Origin: CAYNFH01 sp964396385
GTDB taxonomy: Bacteria; Armatimonadota; Chthonomonadetes; Chthonomonadales; CAJBBX01
Length of the DNA: 9,831 bases
Direction: 5' to 3'
NCBI GenBank assembly: GCA_964396385.1
Contig: CAYNFH010000232.1
Location: 1 to 9,831, forward strand
Of the stretch, positions 6,605-9,831 are shown in pieces. The position numbers and the translations under genes are program-made. Each line of letters begins with the position of its first letter. The first letter of the stretch is position 1. The notes under the pieces are model-generated. The model did not search any database. It was given only the letters and a program-made list of their open reading frames with translations, and had not been told where the DNA came from.

Positions 6605-6624
6605 GCGTCCACGCAGGTGGACGC
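6605..6624. other. 8-bp inverted repeat in the DUF4185 leader
   Basis: GCGTCCAC (6605-6612) pairs perfectly with GTGGACGC (6617-6624) across a 4-base loop, giving a stable GC-rich hairpin. It ends 14 bases before the DUF4185 ATG, where it might affect ribosome access. No T-run follows on either strand. Confidence 0.55.
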
Positions 6625-6642
6625 TAGGCCGCTAGACCACCC

Positions 6643-6667
6643 AGCCGAGGACCTTGGTCCGACGGCT
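6643..6667. other. Interrupted hairpin after the SGNH hydrolase gene
   Basis: AGCCG (6643-6647) pairs with CGGCT (6663-6667), and inside it GGACC (6649-6653) pairs with GGTCC (6656-6660) around a TT loop, with an unpaired A on one side and GA on the other. It lies 21 bases past the SGNH stop (6689), suiting a transcript end, but has no T-tract. Together with the 6605 repeat it marks the likely boundary of the four-gene cassette. Confidence 0.45.
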
Positions 6668-6688
6668 GTCCTGCCCTGAGACTGCGCA

Positions 6689-7975
6689 CTACCAGCCGAG
6701 CTGCTTGAGCCGGTCAGCCGCTACGCGGGCGAAGACGGCGTAGCCGGGCGGGTTGGGATGACTTTCCGCATCCGGCGGGTAGAGCGGCTCGTGGCGCTGG
6801 ACGGCATCCTTCAGCTCGGGCAGCGCGTCCGCGACCTCAATTCCGTCTTTGCGGCACGCCTGGAGGACGCTAGAGCGAGCCCGGGTCTCCATCTCCACGA
6901 GCCGCTGGTACACGGGGTCCAGATGGCCGTACCGCTGCCGCATGGCATCCGCGTAGACGGACTCTTTGGTAGGGATGAGGAGTACCAGCAGCTTCGCATT
7001 CTCCCGCCGCACGGTCTCGTCCATGCGCGGAAGGAGCGACTCAGTGACGCGGAGCCCCTCCGTGATGCGCGGATCGTCTAGGTCCAGCGCCAGCAGCCGG
7101 TAGGCGGTAGTCATGACGGTGTGAACACGCCCGTCGTTGTAGATCGCGCCGCGGTCTGGATGCGCGCGTACATAGGCGCAGCTTCCCAGGTAGGTGGCCT
7201 CCTGCCCGCCCGGCCAGAGCCCCTTACTGTCCAGTAGCCGCCCGATGGCGGAGCGCCGGCGCAGGAAAGTGCCGAAATCGGCCAGATTGCTCCGGCCGTA
7301 CTCCTTCTCAAAGCTCTGCTCGTCATCCCATATCGCCTGGCTGCGCGGTCCCACCGTGTCCGGCAGCAGCTTGCTCGCGAGCCCGGGGCGGCGCAGGTCC
7401 GCGTGCGCGGGAAGCGTGTAGGCCATGTCGAAGGCGTCCCAGAGGTCGTTGCCAAAGTAGAGGCCGACAACCACCACCTTCGGCGAATAGGCGGCCGCGC
7501 GCTTGCACATCTCCTCGTACTGCACCGGCCCCCATCCGCCCAGCGCCATGCTGTAGACGGTGCGGCCGGTCAGACGCTGAAGCTGTTTCGGCCACGCCTG
7601 CTCGCGGGTAGCGTTGATGCCCCACGTCTGCGAATCGCCTATCGCCACGATATCCGCCGTGTGCGGGATCGCGGCGTTACGGAGGCCGTTGGCATCGTGC
7701 CCCGGCGCATTGGCGGGAAGGCGGGTACCCAGGACGGGATCGTTAATGAGGAGGTGGGCGGCGGCGGCGCGGTCCCGCGTGATACCGTTCTCAAGGATGC
7801 GGAGCGCGCCCTCCGCCAGGCCGAGGCTGAGGAGCGTGCTGATAAACAGCAGCAGGAGCTTGGCGCGCAGGACTCGGAGCCGCTGGCGGCGCTCCGCAGC
7901 CCCGCGGTCACGAACCACGGCCTGGCCGGTGGTCTCCTCGGTTACCAGGTGTCTTGCGTCGTCACTCAGGGCCAT
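6689..7975 (-). CDS. Membrane-anchored SGNH/GDSL-type hydrolase or acyltransferase
   Basis: A 428-residue protein: an N-terminal cytoplasmic region of about 38 residues rich in Arg (RRQRLRVLRAK), one membrane anchor (39-56, LLLLFISTLLSLGLAEGA), then an outward SGNH domain. Block I is AIGDSQTWG (111-119, nucleophile Ser115), the block II Gly lies in SMALGGWG (142-149), block III is YFGND (173-177, Asn176), and block V is DAESHPNPPGY (402-412, His406). LIPTKESVYAD (333-343) recalls AlgX/AlgJ-like polysaccharide acetyltransferases. Such enzymes remove or transfer acyl groups on glycans. The ATG directly abuts the DUF5989 stop (TAAATG), so translation is probably coupled; no separate Shine-Dalgarno is seen. 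SGNH genes of this type frequently accompany the carbamoyltransferase/SxtJ/DUF5989 trio, implying one pathway. Family is firm; hydrolase versus transferase and substrate are unknown. Confidence 0.88.
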   Translation of the reverse strand: MALSDDARHLVTEETTGQAVVRDRGAAERRQRLRVLRAKLLLLFISTLLSLGLAEGALRILENGITRDRAAAAHLLINDPVLGTRLPANAPGHDANGLRNAAIPHTADIVAIGDSQTWGINATREQAWPKQLQRLTGRTVYSMALGGWGPVQYEEMCKRAAAYSPKVVVVGLYFGNDLWDAFDMAYTLPAHADLRRPGLASKLLPDTVGPRSQAIWDDEQSFEKEYGRSNLADFGTFLRRRSAIGRLLDSKGLWPGGQEATYLGSCAYVRAHPDRGAIYNDGRVHTVMTTAYRLLALDLDDPRITEGLRVTESLLPRMDETVRRENAKLLVLLIPTKESVYADAMRQRYGHLDPVYQRLVEMETRARSSVLQACRKDGIEVADALPELKDAVQRHEPLYPPDAESHPNPPGYAVFARVAADRLKQLGW

Positions 7976-8152
7976 TTAGAACAGGCTGTAGATGAAGGGA
8001 GCGGCGCTCGTACCGCCAAGCACCAGGAGCGCGCCCATCAGGACGATGACCAGCACGACCGGCGTGAGCCACCACTTCTTGTTCTGACGTAGGAACTGGA
8101 ACAGGTCCCGCAGCAGGCCGGGGTTCTGCTCGAACTCGGACTCAGACTTCAT
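7976..8152 (-). CDS. DUF5989 family (SxtK-like) single-span membrane protein, 58 residues
   Basis: A small protein starting MKSESEFEQNPGLLRDLF. An amphipathic stretch LLRDLFQFLRQNKKWW (13-28) leads into one membrane helix (about 30-46, TPVVLVIVLMGALLVLG) and the ending APFIYSLF. The pattern LLRDLxxFLRxxKKWWLxP...APFIYxLF is characteristic of DUF5989 proteins, including SxtK of saxitoxin clusters; the role is unknown. The start is supported by AAGGAG seven bases upstream, which overlaps the stop of the SxtJ-like gene, and the stop codon touches the SGNH start. The helix, basic KK-WW interface and gene order suggest it is an accessory subunit of the SxtJ-like protein or the carbamoyltransferase. 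It is easily missed by gene callers because of its size. Confidence 0.9.
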   Translation of the reverse strand: MKSESEFEQNPGLLRDLFQFLRQNKKWWLTPVVLVIVLMGALLVLGGTSAAPFIYSLF

Positions 8153-8159
8153 GAACAAT

Positions 8160-8166
8160 CTCCTTA
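8160..8166 (-). promoter_or_regulatory. Stop codon fused to Shine-Dalgarno (TAAGGAG)
   Basis: On the minus strand the TAA ending the SxtJ-like gene (8166-8164) overlaps AAGGAG (8165-8160), which is 7 bases before the DUF5989 ATG. This arrangement favours re-initiation by the terminating ribosome and so fixed-ratio expression of the two membrane proteins. Confidence 0.8.
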
Positions 8167-8586
8167 GAACTGCCGGTAATACCGCGACTTCTCCGGTGTA
8201 TCCGTGCGCACGGCCCACGCGGGCTTCGCGCCGGGCCGGGTCTGGAGCAGGTCCATCCCCAGCAGGCGCAGCAGGAACGCGAGCGGCGTGAACAGGACGA
8301 AGAAGACCAACGTAAGCAGCACGTGGCTGACAATGTACCCCACCAGGCTGCTCGGCAGATATACGGCCAGGTAGGCGGCCCTGCCGAGGACCGGCACAAG
8401 CGCGGCGACAGCCAGGACCATGCCGACGGTCCAGAGCACGTAAGAGCTCGTGCTCAAGTGATGCGCCTTGAGCGCCGCGATACATCCGAGCACGCCGAAG
8501 CCCACGAGCATAGCTACGGCGAACCGGCGCAGCTCGGCCGCGTCCGGCTCCCACTCTACGTGCTTAAAGAAAGGAAGGATCTTCAT
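8164..8586 (-). CDS. SxtJ family membrane protein
   Basis: A 140-residue integral membrane protein beginning MKILPFFKHVEWEPDAAELRR. Three or four membrane segments are visible: about 21-39, 48-67, and a long hydrophobic region 72-107 that may be one or two helices. The segment VLFTPLAFLLRLLGMDLLQ (97-115), a soluble C-terminal tail and the ending RYYRQF match the SxtJ family, named after the saxitoxin cluster gene next to the carbamoyltransferase sxtI. No biochemical role is known. The ATG is 4 bases past the carbamoyltransferase stop, with TGAGGAC supplying both that stop and a GAGG ribosome site. It is followed after 11 bases by DUF5989. The order carbamoyltransferase-SxtJ-DUF5989 equals sxtI-sxtJ-sxtK. 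A complex at the membrane that holds the carbamoyltransferase is plausible but inferred. Confidence 0.88.
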   Translation of the reverse strand: MKILPFFKHVEWEPDAAELRRFAVAMLVGFGVLGCIAALKAHHLSTSSYVLWTVGMVLAVAALVPVLGRAAYLAVYLPSSLVGYIVSHVLLTLVFFVLFTPLAFLLRLLGMDLLQTRPGAKPAWAVRTDTPEKSRYYRQF

Positions 8587-8590
8587 GTCC

Positions 8591-9831
8591 TCAGTCCAGA
8601 TCGAACTTGGCTAGATGGGCTTCCGCGCCCTCCAGCACTCGCTGCCTGTCCTTGTATAGGATCTGGTTGCCGGCCACAAGTACGTCGATGTTGGTGAACA
8701 TGAAGCAGCGGTAGGCGTCCTCCGGCGCGCAGACGATGGGCTCCCCGCGCACGTTGAAGCTCGTGTTCACAATCACCGGGCAGCCGGTCCGCTCGTAGAA
8801 CCGCTGCATCATCGTGTGGTAGAGGCCGTGCCGCTCCGGGTCCACCGTCTGAATGCGTGCGCTGTAGTCCACGTGAGTAATGGCGGGAACGGTGCTGCGC
8901 GGCACGTTCAGCTTCTCGATACCCCAGAGCGCCATCTGCTCCTCCGACATCGCCAACCGTTTGTCCCGCGCCACGTTGGCGACCAGCAGCATGTAGGGGC
9001 TCTCCCGATCCAGCTCAAAGTATTCGCTCACGTGGTCGTGCAGGACGCAGGGCGCGAACGGGCGGAAGCTCTCTCGAAACTTGATCTTCAGGTTCATCTG
9101 CGCCTGCATCCGAGGGCTGCGCGCGTCGCCGATGATGCTGCGGGATCCCAGCGCCCGCGGACCGAACTCCATCCGTCCGCGGAACCAACCTATCACCTTT
9201 TCGTGGTCCAGCAGCTCCGCCACACGGTTCACCAGCTCCTCTTCGTCCACGGTCTCGTAGGCGGCTCCCAGCGCGTCCAGCCGGCGGCGGATCTCCACGT
9301 CCGAGAACTCCGGCCCCAGGAGCGCGCCTTTCATCTTGTCGCGCCCATCCGTGTAACGGGGCTTACCCAGCATCTCGTGCCACACGGCCAGCGCCGCGCC
9401 CAGCGCCCCGCCCGCGTCGCCGGCGGCGGGCTGAATCCAGATGTCCTGGAAGGGGCCATCGCGCAGGATCTTGCCATTCGCGACGCAGTTCAGCGCGACC
9501 CCGCCGGCCAGGCAGAGACGAGGCTTGCCGGTCTCTTTGTAGGCCTTGCGAGCCAGCCGCATCATGAGCTCTTCCGTGACCGCCTGGATACTGGCCGCCA
9601 GGTCCATCTCCTTTTGCGTGAGGAGCGTCTCCGGCTTGCGCGGCGGCCCTCCAAAGAGCCCGTTGAACCGCTCGTTGGTCATAGTCAGACCGGTGCAGTA
9701 GTCGAAGTACTCCTGATTGAGACGGAAGGAGCCGTCGTCATCAATTTCGATGAGCTTCTCTCGGATCAGGTCCACGTACTTGGGCTCCCCGTAGGGGGCC
9801 AGCCCCATCACCTTGTACTCACCGGAGTTCA
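8591..9831 (-). CDS. NodU/CmcH-type O-carbamoyltransferase, N-terminus missing
   Basis: The C-terminal 412 residues of a carbamoyltransferase, which uses ATP and carbamoyl phosphate (through carbamoyl-AMP) to place a carbamoyl group on a hydroxyl of a sugar, antibiotic or toxin. The frame is open to the window edge, beginning NSGEYKVMGLAPYG, a conserved segment of the Kae1-like N-terminal domain, so roughly 150-200 N-terminal residues lie outside; a GTG or ATG near 9811 should not be taken as the start. Counting from the edge, ATP-site motifs LAGGVALNC (107-115) and QPAAGDAGGALGAA (133-146) complete the ASKHA domain. The C-terminal domain has GWFRGRMEFGPRALGSRSI (214-232), FRPFAP (255-260) and NTSFNVRGEPIV (355-366). 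All appear intact. It is the lead gene seen of the SxtJ/DUF5989/SGNH cassette and resembles SxtI in context. The acceptor cannot be read from sequence. Confidence 0.95.
   Translation of the reverse strand, partial: NSGEYKVMGLAPYGEPKYVDLIREKLIEIDDDGSFRLNQEYFDYCTGLTMTNERFNGLFGGPPRKPETLLTQKEMDLAASIQAVTEELMMRLARKAYKETGKPRLCLAGGVALNCVANGKILRDGPFQDIWIQPAAGDAGGALGAALAVWHEMLGKPRYTDGRDKMKGALLGPEFSDVEIRRRLDALGAAYETVDEEELVNRVAELLDHEKVIGWFRGRMEFGPRALGSRSIIGDARSPRMQAQMNLKIKFRESFRPFAPCVLHDHVSEYFELDRESPYMLLVANVARDKRLAMSEEQMALWGIEKLNVPRSTVPAITHVDYSARIQTVDPERHGLYHTMMQRFYERTGCPVIVNTSFNVRGEPIVCAPEDAYRCFMFTNIDVLVAGNQILYKDRQRVLEGAEAHLAKFDLD

Noticed and set aside
7976..8554. 192-residue minus-strand frame read as one protein
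   Set aside because: Only its last 58 residues are the real DUF5989 protein; the first part is an out-of-frame reading of the SxtJ-like gene, and a ribosome site marks the internal ATG at 8152.
6689..9831. Calling the cassette a saxitoxin biosynthesis cluster
   Set aside because: Only the sxtI/J/K-like genes are present; none of the toxin core enzymes are visible, and the trio occurs outside toxin producers.

Overview
This GC-rich window holds ten protein-coding genes, all on the minus strand, so transcription runs from position 9831 down to 1. The genes at both edges are cut off by the window. I found no RNA genes, mobile elements or CRISPR arrays. A planctomycete-type cytochrome/DUF1549 protein, a secreted ThuA-domain protein, a DUF4185 protein and a stand-alone carbamoyltransferase cassette together suggest a free-living environmental bacterium from the Armatimonadota, Planctomycetota, Verrucomicrobiota or a similar group. 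No single gene here fixes the phylum.

Right-hand block (9831 to 6689): four tightly packed genes encode a NodU/CmcH-type O-carbamoyltransferase (5' end missing), an SxtJ-family membrane protein, a 58-residue DUF5989 (SxtK-like) single-span protein, and a membrane-anchored SGNH/GDSL hydrolase. Gaps are 4, 11 and 0 bases, and stop codons are built into the next ribosome binding site. The first three have the order of sxtI-sxtJ-sxtK in saxitoxin clusters, but no saxitoxin core biosynthetic gene is visible. This looks like a small surface or metabolite modification module of unknown product. It is the most interesting part of the window.

Middle block (6590 to 2932): an exported DUF4185 beta-propeller-type protein, a GH4 NAD/Mn-type alpha-glycosidase, and an exported ThuA-domain protein. 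The 82 bp before GH4 hold three adjacent perfect palindromes and an extended -10-like element, making this the best promoter/operator candidate in the window. GH4 and ThuA are 25 bp apart and probably co-transcribed. They point to glycoside uptake and breakdown.

Left-hand block (2849 to 1): a small multi-span DUF5684-like membrane protein, a NahK-like (N-acetylhexosamine 1-kinase type) phosphotransferase, and the N-terminal two domains of a PSCyt1-DUF1549 protein. The kinase could phosphorylate sugars freed by GH4, which is an inference from proximity. The intergenic regions hold several clear inverted repeats, none with a T-tract, and one tandem heptamer repeat. Apart from the short gaps described, the window is fully coding; the long plus-strand open frames are antisense shadows.
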